Source: Curtobacterium sp. ZW137
GTDB taxonomy: Bacteria > Actinomycetota > Actinomycetes > Actinomycetales > Microbacteriaceae
Reading direction: 5' to 3'
Length of the DNA: 64,000 nucleotides
NCBI RefSeq assembly: GCF_003762905.1
Contig: NZ_RJKS01000001.1
Span: 806,001 to 870,000, forward strand
The position numbers were made by a program, and so were the translations under genes. Within the stretch, counting starts at the first letter, position 1. The number at the start of each line of letters is the position of its first letter. This document shows positions 26,921 through 36,609 of the stretch, one piece after another. The notes beneath the pieces are model-generated. The model was given only the letters and a program-made list of their open reading frames with translations, had not been told where the DNA came from and did not search any database.

Positions 26921-26957
26921 TGTTCTCGGTCGCGACCAGTGCGCGACACGCCACCCG

Positions 26958-28709
26958 CTAGATCGCGCGGACCGCGTCCAGCAGCTCGGCGACCGGCACC
27001 TCGGTGCGCTCGCCGCTCGCGCGGTTCCAGAGCTCGACGATGCCGTCGGCCGCGCCGCGACCGGCGACGACGACGATCGGCATGCCGAGGAGCTCGGCGT
27101 CGCGGAGCTTCACGCCGGGCGAGACCTTGGGGCGGTCGTCGTAGAGGACGTCGAAGCGGTCGCCTTCGAGCTCGGCGACGACGCTCGTCGCCAGGTCGTA
27201 GGCGGTGGTGTCCCTGCCCGTGGCGACCACGTGCACGTCGAACGGTGCGACGTGCTTCGGCCAGGCGAGGCCCTTCTCGTCGTTGTGCGCCTCGGCGAGG
27301 ATCGCGAGGATGCGCGTCACGCCGATGCCGTACGAGCCCATCGTGACGGTCACGAGCTTGCCGTTCTCGTCCTGCACCTTGAGCCCGAGGGCCTCGGCGT
27401 ACTTGCGGCCGAGCTGGAAGACGTGCCCGATCTCCATGCCGCGCGCGGTCTCGAGCGGGCCGGAGCCGTCGGGTGCCGGGTCGCCGGCGCGGACGTCGGA
27501 GACCTCGGCGACGCCGTCGGCGACGAAGTCACGGCCGGCGACCAGGCCGGACACGTGCACGCCGCGCTCGTTCGCACCGGTGAGCCACGCGGTGCCGTCG
27601 ACGACCCGCGGGTCGACGAAGTAACGGATGCCGGTCGCACTGTCGGCGCCGAGCACCTGCGGGCCGATGTAGCCCTTCACGAGGCCCTTGTGCTTCCGGA
27701 AGTCTTCGTCGCCGGCGGCTTCGACCTCGGCCGGGGCGAACGCCACCTCGGCGCGCTTGAGGTCCACGTCGCGGTCGCCGGGGAGGCCGACCACGACGAC
27801 CTCACGCGTGCCGTCGAGGTGGGTCAGCGCCAGCACGACGTTCTTCAGCGTGTCGGCAGCGGTCCACGGCGCGCCGTCGCGCGGGGCGACCTGGTTCGCG
27901 TGGTCGACGAGCGTCTGGATGGTCGGGGTGTCCGCGGCGGGGAGCAGCACCGGCTCGGGCTGGCCGTCGATCGGCAGCGCGGCGGGGACCGGGGTGACGT
28001 AGGCCTCGACGTTGGCCGCGTAGCCGCCGGCGCTCCGGACGAACGTGTCCTCCCCGACGGCGATCGGGTGCAGGAACTCCTCGGACTTGGAGCCGCCCAT
28101 CGCGCCGGCGTCGGCCTTGACGATCGCGTACTCGAGGCCGAGGCGGGCGAAGATGCGCTCGTAGGCGTCGCGCATCGTCTGGTAGCTCGTGTCGAGCCCC
28201 TCGTCGGTGACGTCGAAGGAGTAGGCGTCCTTCATCGTGAACTCGCGGCCGCGGAGGAGACCCGCACGGGGCCGCGCTTCATCGCGGTACTTGTCCTGGA
28301 TCTGGAACAGCGTGACGGGGAGGTCCTTGTACGAGGAGTACAGGTCCTTCACCAGGAGCGCGAAGAGCTCTTCGTGCGTCGGGGCGAGGAGGTAGTCGGC
28401 GCCCTTGCGGTCCTGCAGACGGAAGATGCCGTCGCCGTACTCGGTCCAGCGGTTCGTCGCCTCGTACGGCTCGCGCGGGGCGAGCGCCGGCAGCAGCACC
28501 TCTTGCGCACCGGCCGCCTGCATCTCGTCGCGGATGATCCCCTCGATGCGCGCGCGGACGCGGAGCCCGAGCGGCAGCCAGGCGAAGATGCCGGGGGCCT
28601 GGCGACGGATGTACCCGGCGCGGACGAGCAGCTTGGCGCTCGTCACCTCGGCGTCGGAGGGGTCGTCGCGGAGCGTACGGAGGAACAGATGCGAAAGCCG
28701 AGTGACCAC
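26958..28709 (-). CDS. proS: Prolyl-tRNA synthetase (bacterial type)
   Basis: Charges tRNA-Pro. The 583-residue protein begins [20 protein letters not shown] and has class II motif 2 in [23 protein letters not shown], the inserted editing (INS) domain between motifs 2 and 3 (about residues 230-385) and motif 3 [14 protein letters not shown] near residue 450, then the anticodon domain. The INS domain marks the bacterial type. Convergent signals: a strong hairpin follows the stop. Confidence 0.97.
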   Translation of the reverse strand: MVTRLSHLFLRTLRDDPSDAEVTSAKLLVRAGYIRRQAPGIFAWLPLGLRVRARIEGIIRDEMQAAGAQEVLLPALAPREPYEATNRWTEYGDGIFRLQDRKGADYLLAPTHEELFALLVKDLYSSYKDLPVTLFQIQDKYRDEARPRAGLLRGREFTMKDAYSFDVTDEGLDTSYQTMRDAYERIFARLGLEYAIVKADAGAMGGSKSEEFLHPIAVGEDTFVRSAGGYAANVEAYVTPVPAALPIDGQPEPVLLPAADTPTIQTLVDHANQVAPRDGAPWTAADTLKNVVLALTHLDGTREVVVVGLPGDRDVDLKRAEVAFAPAEVEAAGDEDFRKHKGLVKGYIGPQVLGADSATGIRYFVDPRVVDGTAWLTGANERGVHVSGLVAGRDFVADGVAEVSDVRAGDPAPDGSGPLETARGMEIGHVFQLGRKYAEALGLKVQDENGKLVTVTMGSYGIGVTRILAILAEAHNDEKGLAWPKHVAPFDVHVVATGRDTTAYDLATSVVAELEGDRFDVLYDDRPKVSPGVKLRDAELLGMPIVVVAGRGAADGIVELWNRASGERTEVPVAELLDAVRAI

Positions 28710-28753
28710 GGGGCAAGCCTAGCGGCGGTGCCGGAGCCTGCTCGCGCGCCTGG

Positions 28754-29905
28754 CTACGAGGTGACGACGAGCGGCTTGCCGGTCTCGGCTGCCGGGCCCA
28801 TCTCGTCGGCGAGGCGGTTCGCCTCTTCGATGAGGGTCGCGACGATCTCGGACTCCGGCACGGTCTTGATGACCTGGCCCTTGACGAAGATCTGGCCCTT
28901 GCCGTTGCCGGAGGCGACACCGAGGTCGGCTTCGCGGGCTTCACCGGGACCGTTCACGACGCAGCCCATCACGGCGACGCGCAGCGGGACGGTCATGCCC
29001 TCGAGCCCCGAGGTGACGTCGTTCGCGAGCTGGTAGACGTCGACCTGCGCGCGGCCGCAGCTCGGGCAGGAGACGATCTCGAGCTTGCGTTCGCGGAGGT
29101 TCAGCGACTGCAGGATCTGCAGGCCGACCTTCACCTCCTGCGCAGGGGGTGCCGACAGGGACACGCGGATGGTGTCGCCGATGCCTTCACCGAGGAGGAT
29201 GCCGAACGCCGTGGCGCTCTTGATCGTGCCCTGGAACTCCGGGCCGGCCTCGGTCACGCCGAGGTGCAGCGGCCAGTCACCGCGCTCGGCGAGCTGGCGG
29301 TACGCCTTGACCATCACGATCGGGTCGTTGTGCTTGACCGAGATCTTGAAGTCGTGGAAGTCGTGCTCCTCGAACAGGGACGCTTCCCACACCGCGGACT
29401 CGACGAGCGCTTCCGGGGTGGCCTTGCCGTACTTCTGGAGCAGGCTCGGTTCGAGCGACCCGGCGTTCACGCCGATGCGGAGGCTGACGTTCGCCGCCTT
29501 GGCCGCGGCCGCGATGGCGCCGACCTGGTCGTCGAACTTGCGGATGTTGCCCGGGTTCACGCGGACCGCGGCGCAGCCGGCGTCGATCGCCTGGAAGACG
29601 TACTTCGGCTGGAAGTGGATGTCCGCGATGACCGGGATCTGCGACTTCTTCGCGATGATCGGCAGCGCGTCGGCGTCGTCCTGGCTGGGGACGGCCACGC
29701 GCACGATGTCGCAGCCGGAGGCGGTGAGCTCGGCGATCTGCTGCAGGGTCGCGTTGATGTTCGTCGTCGGGGTCGTGGTCATCGACTGCACGGACACCGG
29801 CGCGTCACCACCGACCAGCACCTTGCCGACCCTGATCTGGCGGGACTTGCGGCGGGGGGCGAGGGTTTCGGGGGCCTTGGGCATACCGAGATTCACTGCG
29901 GGCAC
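28754..29905 (-). CDS. ispG: 4-hydroxy-3-methylbut-2-enyl diphosphate synthase
   Basis: Fe-S enzyme of the MEP isoprenoid pathway that converts MEcPP to HMBPP. The 383-residue protein has [40 protein letters not shown] and the cluster cysteines in [11 protein letters not shown] and [11 protein letters not shown] near the C-terminus. I use GTG 29905 ([20 protein letters not shown]); GTG 29896 and ATG 29884 are alternatives, but homologues start with this peptide. It lies near dxr, another MEP gene, from which it is split by the M50 protease and an inserted permease/hydrolase pair. Confidence 0.96.
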   Translation of the reverse strand: MPAVNLGMPKAPETLAPRRKSRQIRVGKVLVGGDAPVSVQSMTTTPTTNINATLQQIAELTASGCDIVRVAVPSQDDADALPIIAKKSQIPVIADIHFQPKYVFQAIDAGCAAVRVNPGNIRKFDDQVGAIAAAAKAANVSLRIGVNAGSLEPSLLQKYGKATPEALVESAVWEASLFEEHDFHDFKISVKHNDPIVMVKAYRQLAERGDWPLHLGVTEAGPEFQGTIKSATAFGILLGEGIGDTIRVSLSAPPAQEVKVGLQILQSLNLRERKLEIVSCPSCGRAQVDVYQLANDVTSGLEGMTVPLRVAVMGCVVNGPGEAREADLGVASGNGKGQIFVKGQVIKTVPESEIVATLIEEANRLADEMGPAAETGKPLVVTS

Positions 29906-29949
29906 GATTCGAACTCTACGCGCTCGTGCCGACACGACCGCGCGCTGGC

Positions 29950-30489
29950 TCACAGGGTGTCGACGACGGTGACGAGCGGGCCGTACAGCCGCATCACGTC
30001 GAGCGCCCGTTCGTGGTCCGCGTCGCTGACCCCGGCGCACGCGTCCGCCACGACGGTCACCCGGACGCCGGCGTCCGCCGCCGCCAACGCGGTCGACAGC
30101 ACGCAGCAGTCGGTCGAGACGCCGGTGAGCACCAGGTGCTGCTGGTCACCGACGACGGCCTGGAGGCTCGTCCCCCACTTGCCGAACGTCGTCGCGGTGA
30201 CGACGGGGCCGTCCAGTGCCGCGAACGGCTCCGTCAGGTCGTACAGCGGGTCGTCCGCGGGCACCAGCGCGAAGGGCCAGTCCCGGTAGTAGTCGACCCA
30301 CGCACCCTGCGGGTGCACCGGCGCGACGAAGCGGGTGCACACCGTGCGGCCGGCGAACCGCGGCATGAGGCGCTCGATGCCCGCTGCGGCTCGGTCGTAC
30401 CCCGGGGTCGCCCAGGGGCTGTCCCCGGTGAACACGTGCTGCATGTCGATCGCGACGAGCCAGGCGTCGTCGGTGTCCAGCTGGGTCAT
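29950..30489 (-). CDS. Isochorismatase-fold cysteine hydrolase
   Basis: 179 residues of the isochorismatase/nicotinamidase family, soluble amidohydrolases with an Asp-Lys-Cys triad. Visible: [11 protein letters not shown] (Asp), [13 protein letters not shown] (Lys) and [20 protein letters not shown] (Cys, about residues 128-147). The substrate cannot be read from the sequence; pairing with an NCS1 permease suggests a nucleobase-, hydantoin- or nicotinamide-derived amide. Its ATG overlaps the permease stop by 4 bp, so the transporter and enzyme are made together. The pair interrupts the usual dxr-rip-ispG order. Confidence 0.88.
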   Translation of the reverse strand: MTQLDTDDAWLVAIDMQHVFTGDSPWATPGYDRAAAGIERLMPRFAGRTVCTRFVAPVHPQGAWVDYYRDWPFALVPADDPLYDLTEPFAALDGPVVTATTFGKWGTSLQAVVGDQQHLVLTGVSTDCCVLSTALAAADAGVRVTVVADACAGVSDADHERALDVMRLYGPLVTVVDTL

Positions 30490-31994
30490 GCCCGGGGCTC
30501 CGGCGCGCTCGTCCGCGGCTCGTGCGCGCTCGTCCCGGACTCCCGCGTGACCGTCCTGGCCTCCTGGCGCCGGATCGCGCCGCGGGAGAAGAGCGTGCCG
30601 ACGAAGCCGACGACCAGGGCCACGAGCACGCCGAGGTTCGCGTACGCCCACGCGCCGTCCCGCCCGCCGAGGCCGAACGGCTCCAGCAGGTACCCCTGCC
30701 AGTTGAGCCAGGACGGCACGCCGTACGTGTTCGTCACGAGCCCCCAGCCGAGCGCGGTCCCGAGGACGACGAGCCCGATCGCGCCCCACCGGACGTCGCC
30801 GTAGCGGCCACGGCGGTCGTGCAGCTCCGCCTCGGCGTACGCCGTCCGGCGCAGGACGACGTCGGCGACGAACACCCCGCACCAGGCGGCGATCGGGACA
30901 CCGAGCGTGACGAGGAACGCCTGGAACGGCGAGATGAAGTCGGTGGCGAAGAACACCACGTACACGGCGCCGGCGATCATGAACACGCCGTCCACCCCGG
31001 CCGCCACCGGCCGCGGGATCCGGATGCCCGCGCTCAGGAGCGCCAGGCCCGACGAGTAGATGTCGAGCACCGCGCCGCCGACGAGCCCGAGGATCGCGAC
31101 GATCGCGAACGGGATGAGGAACCAGACCGGCAGCAGCGTCGTCAGCGCCCCGATCGGGTCGGCGCTGATCGCCGTGTTGAGGTCCTTCGACGAGCCGGCG
31201 AGCAGGATCCCGACGACGACCAGGACGGCCGGCGCGAGCGCACCGCCGAAGGTCGTCCACCAGACCACGCCACCGGTCGAGGACGAGCGCGGCAGGTACC
31301 GGGAGTAGTCCGCCGCGGCGTTCACCCAGCCGAGCCCGAAGCCGGTCATCACGAGGACGAGGGCGCCTATCACGTTCTGCGCGCTGCCCGCCGGCAGGGC
31401 CCCGATCGCGCCGAGGTCGATCGACGGTGCGACGAGCACGATGTAGACGACCGTCAGGACCGCGGTGATGACGGTGATCCACGTCTGGAGGCGCATGATC
31501 ACGTCGAACCCGGCGATGCCCGCGCCGATCACGAGCGCGGCGACGACGACCAGGGCGACGAGCTTCGTCACCACACCGTCGTCCCAGCCCAGCTCGCGGA
31601 AGACCGTCGACGTCGCGAGGACCGCCAGCGCTGCCAGCGACGTCTCCCACCCGACGGTGAGGATCCAGCTGAGGAACGACGGCAGCCGGTTCCCCCGGAC
31701 ACCGAACGCGGCACGGCTGAGGACCATCGTCGGGGCGGACCCACGCTTGCCGGCGATCGCGACGATCCCGCAGAGCAGGAACGAGAACACGACGCCGACG
31801 ACCGCGACGATCGTGGCCTGGGCCGCGGAGATCCCGAAGCCGAGGACGAACGAGCCGTAGCTCAGGCCGAGCACGGAGATGTTCGCCGCGAACCACGGCC
31901 AGAACAGCCCGCGCGGGCGCCCCTTCCGCTCGGACTCGGCGATGACGTCGATGCCCTGCCGCTCGACGGTTCGGACCTCGGGCGCTGTGCTCAT
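30486..31994 (-). CDS. NCS1-family nucleobase/cytosine-type permease
   Basis: 502 residues with about twelve membrane segments. NCS1 transporters bring in cytosine, purines, hydantoins, thiamine or related compounds with H+ or Na+. The N-terminal region holds GLFWPWFAANISVLGLSYGS and GVRGNRLPSFLSWILTVGWE, family-style segments, and NAAADYSRYLPR is the conserved SxDxSRY-like motif near residue 227. The tail carries two copies of a TSAxEPR element ([17 protein letters not shown]). It is coupled to the downstream cysteine hydrolase, which probably acts on the imported compound. The cargo is not predictable with confidence. Confidence 0.9.
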   Translation of the reverse strand: MSTAPEVRTVERQGIDVIAESERKGRPRGLFWPWFAANISVLGLSYGSFVLGFGISAAQATIVAVVGVVFSFLLCGIVAIAGKRGSAPTMVLSRAAFGVRGNRLPSFLSWILTVGWETSLAALAVLATSTVFRELGWDDGVVTKLVALVVVAALVIGAGIAGFDVIMRLQTWITVITAVLTVVYIVLVAPSIDLGAIGALPAGSAQNVIGALVLVMTGFGLGWVNAAADYSRYLPRSSSTGGVVWWTTFGGALAPAVLVVVGILLAGSSKDLNTAISADPIGALTTLLPVWFLIPFAIVAILGLVGGAVLDIYSSGLALLSAGIRIPRPVAAGVDGVFMIAGAVYVVFFATDFISPFQAFLVTLGVPIAAWCGVFVADVVLRRTAYAEAELHDRRGRYGDVRWGAIGLVVLGTALGWGLVTNTYGVPSWLNWQGYLLEPFGLGGRDGAWAYANLGVLVALVVGFVGTLFSRGAIRRQEARTVTRESGTSAHEPRTSAPEPRA

Positions 31995-32037
31995 GGGCTG
32001 AGCGTAGCGGCGTCGTGCGTCCTGGTACCGGCGCGGG

Positions 32038-33366
32038 CTAGCCGAAGAGGTTGACCGGCCGGACGATGTCGGCGTAGATCAGCAGCGCGCTCATCCCGGC
32101 GAGGAGCACCACGACCGCCATCGTCAGCGGCATCGTCTTCGCGAGGTCGATCGGACCCGGGTCCGCCTTGCCGACGAGCTTGAACGACCGGCGCTTCACG
32201 GCCTCCCACAGTGCACCCGCGATGTGCCCGCCGTCGAGCGGCAGGAGCGGCACCATGTTGAGGACGAACAGCCCGATGTTCAGCGAGGCGAGCAGACCGA
32301 GGATCGTGTAGATCTTGTCGACCACCGGCACGCCGCTCATCGAGGACACCGTGCCGATCGCACGACCGACGCCGACCACCGAGACCGGGCTGTCGGCGGA
32401 GCGCGCCTGGCTGCCGAACGCCGCGTTCCACACCGCGACGAGCCGCTGCGGCAGGTCGATGATGAGGTGCGCGGACGCGGCGATCTGCGCGCCGGTCGCC
32501 GGCAGGACCGAGGTCACGGGCTGCCGCACCAGCGTCTGGCCGATCGACACGCCGACCACGCCGACCTGCTGCGTCTTCGTGGTGCCGTCGTCGTTCTCGA
32601 CGACCTTGCCCTCGGCGTCGTAGACGTCGCGGGTGGCGAGGGCCGGCGTGACCTCGAGCGTCTTCCGCGAGCCGTCACGCTCGACGACGACCGTGACCGA
32701 CTTGCCCGCCGCCTTCTGGAACGTGTCCGACACCTGGGTGATGGTCGGGTCCTCGATCCCGCCGACCGCCAGGACGACGTCACCGGACTCGATGCCGGCT
32801 TCCTTCGCCGGGGACACCGCGTCGTCCGGGGAGCACGTCGTGGTCGCCGTCGTCGGCAGCACGCAGTCGACGCTCGAGGTGAACGTCGTCGTCGGGGCGC
32901 CGAAGCCGACCAGCAGCACGCCGAAGAGCACGATCCCGATCACGAGGTTCATCGCCGGGCCCGCGACCATCACGATGATGCGCTTCCACGGCGTGAGCCG
33001 GTAGAACGCACGGGAGTCGTCCCCGCCGGCCTCGGCGATCTGCTCGGCACTGGCCTGGCGGGCGTCCTGCACGAACGCGCTGTACATGCCGGTGTTCGTG
33101 ATCGCCCGGCCCGAGGCGCGGGGCTTCAGCATCCCGACCATGGAGATGTAGCCACCCAGCAGGATCGGTCGGATGCCGTACTCGGTCTCGCCGCGACGGA
33201 ACGACCACATCGCCTTGCCGAACCCGAGCGAGTACTGCGTCACCTTGACGCGGAACAGCTTCGCGAACGCGAGGTGACCGAGCTCGTGGAGCCCGATCGA
33301 GATCAGCAGGCCGACGATGAAGACGACCACGCCGAGGACGAAGAGGAGCACGGTTCCGACGGTCAC
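32038..33366 (-). CDS. M50-family site-2 zinc metalloprotease (RseP/Rip1-like)
   Basis: Intramembrane protease that cuts anti-sigma factors or other membrane proteins. The zinc site HELGH is in ISIGLHELGHLAFAKLF (about residues 23-39), the third zinc ligand in NMVPLLPLDGGHIAGALWEA, and a PDZ domain lies between (about residues 195-265, AGIESGDVVLAVGG). Four TM segments fit. At 442 residues it is a little longer than mycobacterial Rip1. It is downstream of dxr, the standard position. Confidence 0.95.
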   Translation of the reverse strand: MTVGTVLLFVLGVVVFIVGLLISIGLHELGHLAFAKLFRVKVTQYSLGFGKAMWSFRRGETEYGIRPILLGGYISMVGMLKPRASGRAITNTGMYSAFVQDARQASAEQIAEAGGDDSRAFYRLTPWKRIIVMVAGPAMNLVIGIVLFGVLLVGFGAPTTTFTSSVDCVLPTTATTTCSPDDAVSPAKEAGIESGDVVLAVGGIEDPTITQVSDTFQKAAGKSVTVVVERDGSRKTLEVTPALATRDVYDAEGKVVENDDGTTKTQQVGVVGVSIGQTLVRQPVTSVLPATGAQIAASAHLIIDLPQRLVAVWNAAFGSQARSADSPVSVVGVGRAIGTVSSMSGVPVVDKIYTILGLLASLNIGLFVLNMVPLLPLDGGHIAGALWEAVKRRSFKLVGKADPGPIDLAKTMPLTMAVVVLLAGMSALLIYADIVRPVNLFG

Positions 33367-33464
33367 CGGACGAGCGTACGGGACGCAGCCAAAGAACCAG
33401 CCGAGCGTGCGCTGGGTGGTGGGTCGAGCCTCCCGGCCAGATGCGCGTCAGGGCCGCCCGTCGG

Positions 33465-34559
33465 TCAGCGTGCCAACGCGCGGTCGGCGGCGTCGCGCGC
33501 CCAGCGCTCCGCGGCGAGCACACCCTCGAGGGACGACTCCCCCGGCGTGTGCGACTCCACGATCCGCTCGACCGTGTCCACGATGTCGAGGAACCCGATC
33601 GCACCGGCGTGGAACGCCGCGACCGCCTGCTCGTTCGCCGCGTTGAAGACCGCCGGGTAGGTGCCGCCGAGCTCCCCAACCCGCTTCGCGAGCGCGACCG
33701 CGCCGAATGCGTCGGTGTCGAGCGGTTCGAACGTCCAGGTGCTCGCCGTCGTCCAGTCGAGCGGGACGCCCACACCGGGCACGCGGTGCGGCCATGCCAG
33801 ACCGAGCGCGATCGGCAGGCGCATGTCCGGCGGTGAGGCCTGCGCGATCGTCGAACCGTCGGTGAACTCGACCATCGAGTGCACGATCGACTGCGCGTGC
33901 ACCGTGACGTCGATGCGGTCGTAGGGGACGCCGAAGAGCAGGTGCGCCTCGATCACCTCGAGGCCCTTGTTCACCAGCGTCGCCGAGTTCGTGGTGACCA
34001 CGAGGCCCATGTCCCACGTCGGGTGGGCGAGCGCCTCGGCCGGGGTGACGCCCTGCAGCTCGTCGCGGGAACGGCCACGGAACGGTCCGCCGCTCGCCGT
34101 CAGGACCAGGCGCCGGACCTCGGTGTCGGTGCCGGAACGGAGCGCCTGCGCGATGGCGGAGTGCTCGCTGTCGACCGGGACGATCTGGCCGGGCGCCGCG
34201 GCAGCCTGCACGAGCGCGCCGCCGACGATCAGGCTCTCCTTGTTCGCCAGGGCCAGCGTCGCGCCGGTCTCGAGCGTGGCGAGCGTCGGGCCGAGGCCGA
34301 CCGAGCCGGTGATGCCGTTGAGGACGACGTCCGCCTCGACGCTCCGGACGAGGTGCTCGGCGTCGGCGGCGCCGAGTGCGGTGTCGCGGACGCCGTGGGC
34401 GGCGGCCTGTTCGGCCATGAGGTCGGCGTTGGACCCCGCGGTGAGGCCGACGACCTCGAAGCGGTCGGGGTTCCGCTCGATGACGTCGAGCGCCTGGGTG
34501 CCGATCGACCCCGTGCTGCCGAGGAGGACGACGCGGCGGCGGTCTGGAGAAGTGGTCAC
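33465..34559 (-). CDS. dxr: 1-deoxy-D-xylulose 5-phosphate reductoisomerase
   Basis: NADPH-dependent step of the MEP pathway, giving methylerythritol phosphate; target of fosmidomycin. The 364-residue protein has [20 protein letters not shown] near the N-terminus, the substrate/metal segment [23 protein letters not shown] and [34 protein letters not shown] at 34559 is the start; the open frame further upstream has no family similarity. It is the first gene of the dxr-rip run. Confidence 0.96.
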   Translation of the reverse strand: MTTSPDRRRVVLLGSTGSIGTQALDVIERNPDRFEVVGLTAGSNADLMAEQAAAHGVRDTALGAADAEHLVRSVEADVVLNGITGSVGLGPTLATLETGATLALANKESLIVGGALVQAAAAPGQIVPVDSEHSAIAQALRSGTDTEVRRLVLTASGGPFRGRSRDELQGVTPAEALAHPTWDMGLVVTTNSATLVNKGLEVIEAHLLFGVPYDRIDVTVHAQSIVHSMVEFTDGSTIAQASPPDMRLPIALGLAWPHRVPGVGVPLDWTTASTWTFEPLDTDAFGAVALAKRVGELGGTYPAVFNAANEQAVAAFHAGAIGFLDIVDTVERIVESHTPGESSLEGVLAAERWARDAADRALAR

Positions 34560-34651
34560 CGTCTCAATGTACCCACCTCGTCTCGGGCCCTGCCGACCTC
34601 CGGTGTTCCACATCTGTACGGCGGCATACCAGGGCCTGCTATCGTGCGACG

Positions 34652-34939
34652 ATGCTCTCACGCCGCACGAGGACCACCACCAAGCAGTGCGCCGTCGTGG
34701 TCGCCACCGGCGTGCTGGCGGTCGGCGTCGCCGTACTGCCACCGACCAGTCACGCCCGCTCCACGTTCGAGACGTCTCCGGACCCGCGACTCGCGGCGTT
34801 GGTCGGCCGGCAGTCCGAGGAGACCATCGCCCGGATCATGGACGGTGGAGGCGAAGTCGAGGCGCTCGTCGACCCGGACACCGGCCAGGTCCTGGCCGCC
34901 TACCGGTCATCCGCGCGGTTCTTCATCCAGCCGCAGTGA
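34652..34939 (+). CDS. Small secreted protein of unknown function
   Basis: 95 residues with a clear signal peptide: basic start [12 protein letters not shown], hydrophobic core [19 protein letters not shown] and a likely cleavage after SHA (about residue 35). The mature part, about 60 residues, is acidic with [20 protein letters not shown] and a hydrophobic end. No family recognised. It is divergent from dxr. TATCGT at 34640-34645 lies six bases before the ATG, which would fit a leaderless transcript. It converges on the FKBP lipoprotein gene. Confidence 0.65.
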   Translation: MLSRRTRTTTKQCAVVVATGVLAVGVAVLPPTSHARSTFETSPDPRLAALVGRQSEETIARIMDGGGEVEALVDPDTGQVLAAYRSSARFFIQPQ

Positions 34940-34972
34940 CTCATCCGGTTGCCGAGGAAGCCGGCCCCTGCG

Positions 34973-35941
34973 TCAGCCCTTGGCGAGGATGTCGACGACG
35001 AAGACGAGCGTCGCGTTCTTCGGGATGTCCGAGCCCTCGGGCGGCGTCGAGCCGTAACCGTCGGTCGGCGTGACGACGATCATCACCTGGGAACCGATCT
35101 TCTGGCCGACGAGACCAGTCACGAAGCCCTTGATGAGGGACCCCTCGGCGACCGTGAACGTCGTCGGCGCACCCTTCGACCAGGAGGAGTCGAACTCCTT
35201 GCCCGTGTCGTAGAGGACGCCCTTGTACTGCACGAGTGCGGTGTCGCCGTCGGCGATCTCGTCACCGGTGCCCTGCTTGATGACCTCGGCCGTGGTCTTC
35301 GACGGCGCGTCCACCTTCGGGATCGTGATCTCCGGCTCGCCGTCGGCCTTGTCCTTCACGGTCGGGAGCTTCGGGTCCTGGGTCTGCGCCGCACCCGTGG
35401 ACTTGGTCGGCGTCTGCGCGATGACGTCCGCGACGACGACGATGTTGCCGCCCGTGTTGAAGCCGAGCGCCGAGGAAGCACCGACGGCAGCGATGCGGTC
35501 GCCGACGTGCGAGCAGGCGAGCAGAGCGCCGAAGCCGGTCCCGCCGACGGAGAGCACCTGCGCGTTGCCCTGGTCGAAGCCGACCGTGCCGAGCGCCTTC
35601 GCCGTGGACGCCTTGTAGACGCTGTAGGCGACCTGGACGTAGTCGCCGTCCTTCAGTGCCGCGCCGGAACCCTTGATCACGGTGGTGGCCTGCGGCGGGG
35701 TCGCCTTCAGGCCCTTGTCGAACGTGACCGTCGGGGCCTTCGTGCCACCGAAGTCACCGGAGACGTCGATCGCGGCGGAGGACTTGCCGGGCTTCGGGCA
35801 GCTGGTGATCGCGGAGGCCGTCGCGCTCGCGGAGGCGGTGGCGGACGCAGAGGCGTCGCTCGAGCCGGAGCCGGAGCAGGCGGCGAGCCCGAGGACGACG
35901 ACGGGAACGAGGGCGATCGGGAGCAGGCGGAGACGCTTCAC
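34973..35941 (-). CDS. FKBP-type peptidyl-prolyl isomerase lipoprotein
   Basis: 322 residues. The signal MKRLRLLPIALVPVVVLGLAAC ends in a lipobox (LAAC), so the protein should be anchored outside the membrane. A Ser/Ala-rich linker is followed by two FKBP-like domains: a first degenerate one (about residues 50-165) and a second, better-kept one with DGDTALVQYKGVLYDTGKEFDSSW, FTVAEGSLIKGFVTGLVGQK and TPTDGYGSTPP. It probably folds exported proteins, as the anchored cyclophilin may. Length and double domain are typical for Microbacteriaceae. Confidence 0.93.
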   Translation of the reverse strand: MKRLRLLPIALVPVVVLGLAACSGSGSSDASASATASASATASAITSCPKPGKSSAAIDVSGDFGGTKAPTVTFDKGLKATPPQATTVIKGSGAALKDGDYVQVAYSVYKASTAKALGTVGFDQGNAQVLSVGGTGFGALLACSHVGDRIAAVGASSALGFNTGGNIVVVADVIAQTPTKSTGAAQTQDPKLPTVKDKADGEPEITIPKVDAPSKTTAEVIKQGTGDEIADGDTALVQYKGVLYDTGKEFDSSWSKGAPTTFTVAEGSLIKGFVTGLVGQKIGSQVMIVVTPTDGYGSTPPEGSDIPKNATLVFVVDILAKG

Positions 35942-35947
35942 GGGGAC

Positions 35948-36469
35948 CTAGTCTGCCTCACGCTTCGATGAGTCCGCTCCGAGTGCGTCTGCGTCGACGG
36001 TCTCCTGCACGCGGGTCACCGGCTCGTGGTGCACCGGGAACGCGACGGAGCGGGCGATGAAGCAGAGGGCGTTCGCGGCGGCGTGGGCGGCCTCGGCGTC
36101 CGCGACCCGGTCCGCCTCGGCGATGGTCACGACGGGGTGCAGCGTCGCGCCGGTCAGCTCGCCGGAACCGTCGCGGTTGAGGTTCAGCGTCGCGGTCGCA
36201 CGGTCTTCGTACGCGAGGACCGTGAAGCCCTGCGTGACGGCGACGTGCAGGTAGCTGAGCATGTGGCACTGCGCGAGCGCGGCGGTGACGAGCTCCTCCG
36301 GGTTCCAGCGGTCGCGGTCGCCGCGGAACGTCGGGTCGGCCGAACCGGGCAGGTCCGGCTTGTCCGCGGCGGTGACGACGTGCTCGCGGCCGTACTCGCG
36401 GTACCCGCTGGTGCCGGTCCCGCGGTCGCCGGTCCACCGGATCGCGACTTCGTAGCTGTGGTCCTGCAT
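35948..36469 (-). CDS. OsmC-family peroxiredoxin-like protein
   Basis: 173 residues, start MQDHSYEVAIRWTGDRGTGT. OsmC/Ohr proteins reduce hydroperoxides with two cysteines. The first is in TAALAQCHMLSYLHVAVTQG (about residue 70) and the second in ANALCFIARSVAFPV (about residue 138). AGGGAG lies five bases before ATG 36469, which fixes the start; the frame continues upstream through a tandem repeat that would add MAHRTPMDGS-like repeats, which I think is not translated. It is divergent from the asparaginase gene. Confidence 0.9.
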   Translation of the reverse strand: MQDHSYEVAIRWTGDRGTGTSGYREYGREHVVTAADKPDLPGSADPTFRGDRDRWNPEELVTAALAQCHMLSYLHVAVTQGFTVLAYEDRATATLNLNRDGSGELTGATLHPVVTIAEADRVADAEAAHAAANALCFIARSVAFPVHHEPVTRVQETVDADALGADSSKREAD

Positions 36470-36481
36470 GGCAACTCCCTG

Positions 36482-36585
36482 GTCCGTCGGCGTGCGGTGC
36501 GGTGCCGAGCCGTCCATCGGCGTGCGGTGCGCCACCGAGCCGTCCATCGGCGTGCGGTGCGCCACCGAGCCGTCCGTCGGCGTCG
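36482..36585. repeat. 30-bp tandem repeat in a divergent promoter region
   Basis: Three 30-base units beginning GTCCRTCGGCGTGCGGTGCG at 36482, 36512 and 36542, then a partial fourth from 36572. The second and third are identical; the first differs at four positions. The array fills most of the 140 bases between the OsmC and asparaginase starts, so copy number could change promoter spacing on both sides. In one minus-strand frame it reads as repeated HRTPMDGS. No unit-like spacers, so it is not CRISPR. Confidence 0.9.
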
Positions 36586-36596
36586 TTCGGTCTCGG

Positions 36597-36602
36597 TACG
36601 AT
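36597..36602 (+). promoter_or_regulatory. Possible -10 element for a leaderless asparaginase transcript
   Basis: TACGAT ends seven bases before ATG 36610, and no Shine-Dalgarno precedes that ATG. Leaderless mRNAs with this spacing are frequent in actinobacteria. No -35 box is evident; the tandem repeat occupies that position. Confidence 0.4.
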
Positions 36603-36609
36603 CGTCGAC

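Noticed and set aside
36482..36585. Tandem repeat considered as a CRISPR array
   Set aside because: Units are directly adjacent with no unique spacers, and no cas genes are present.
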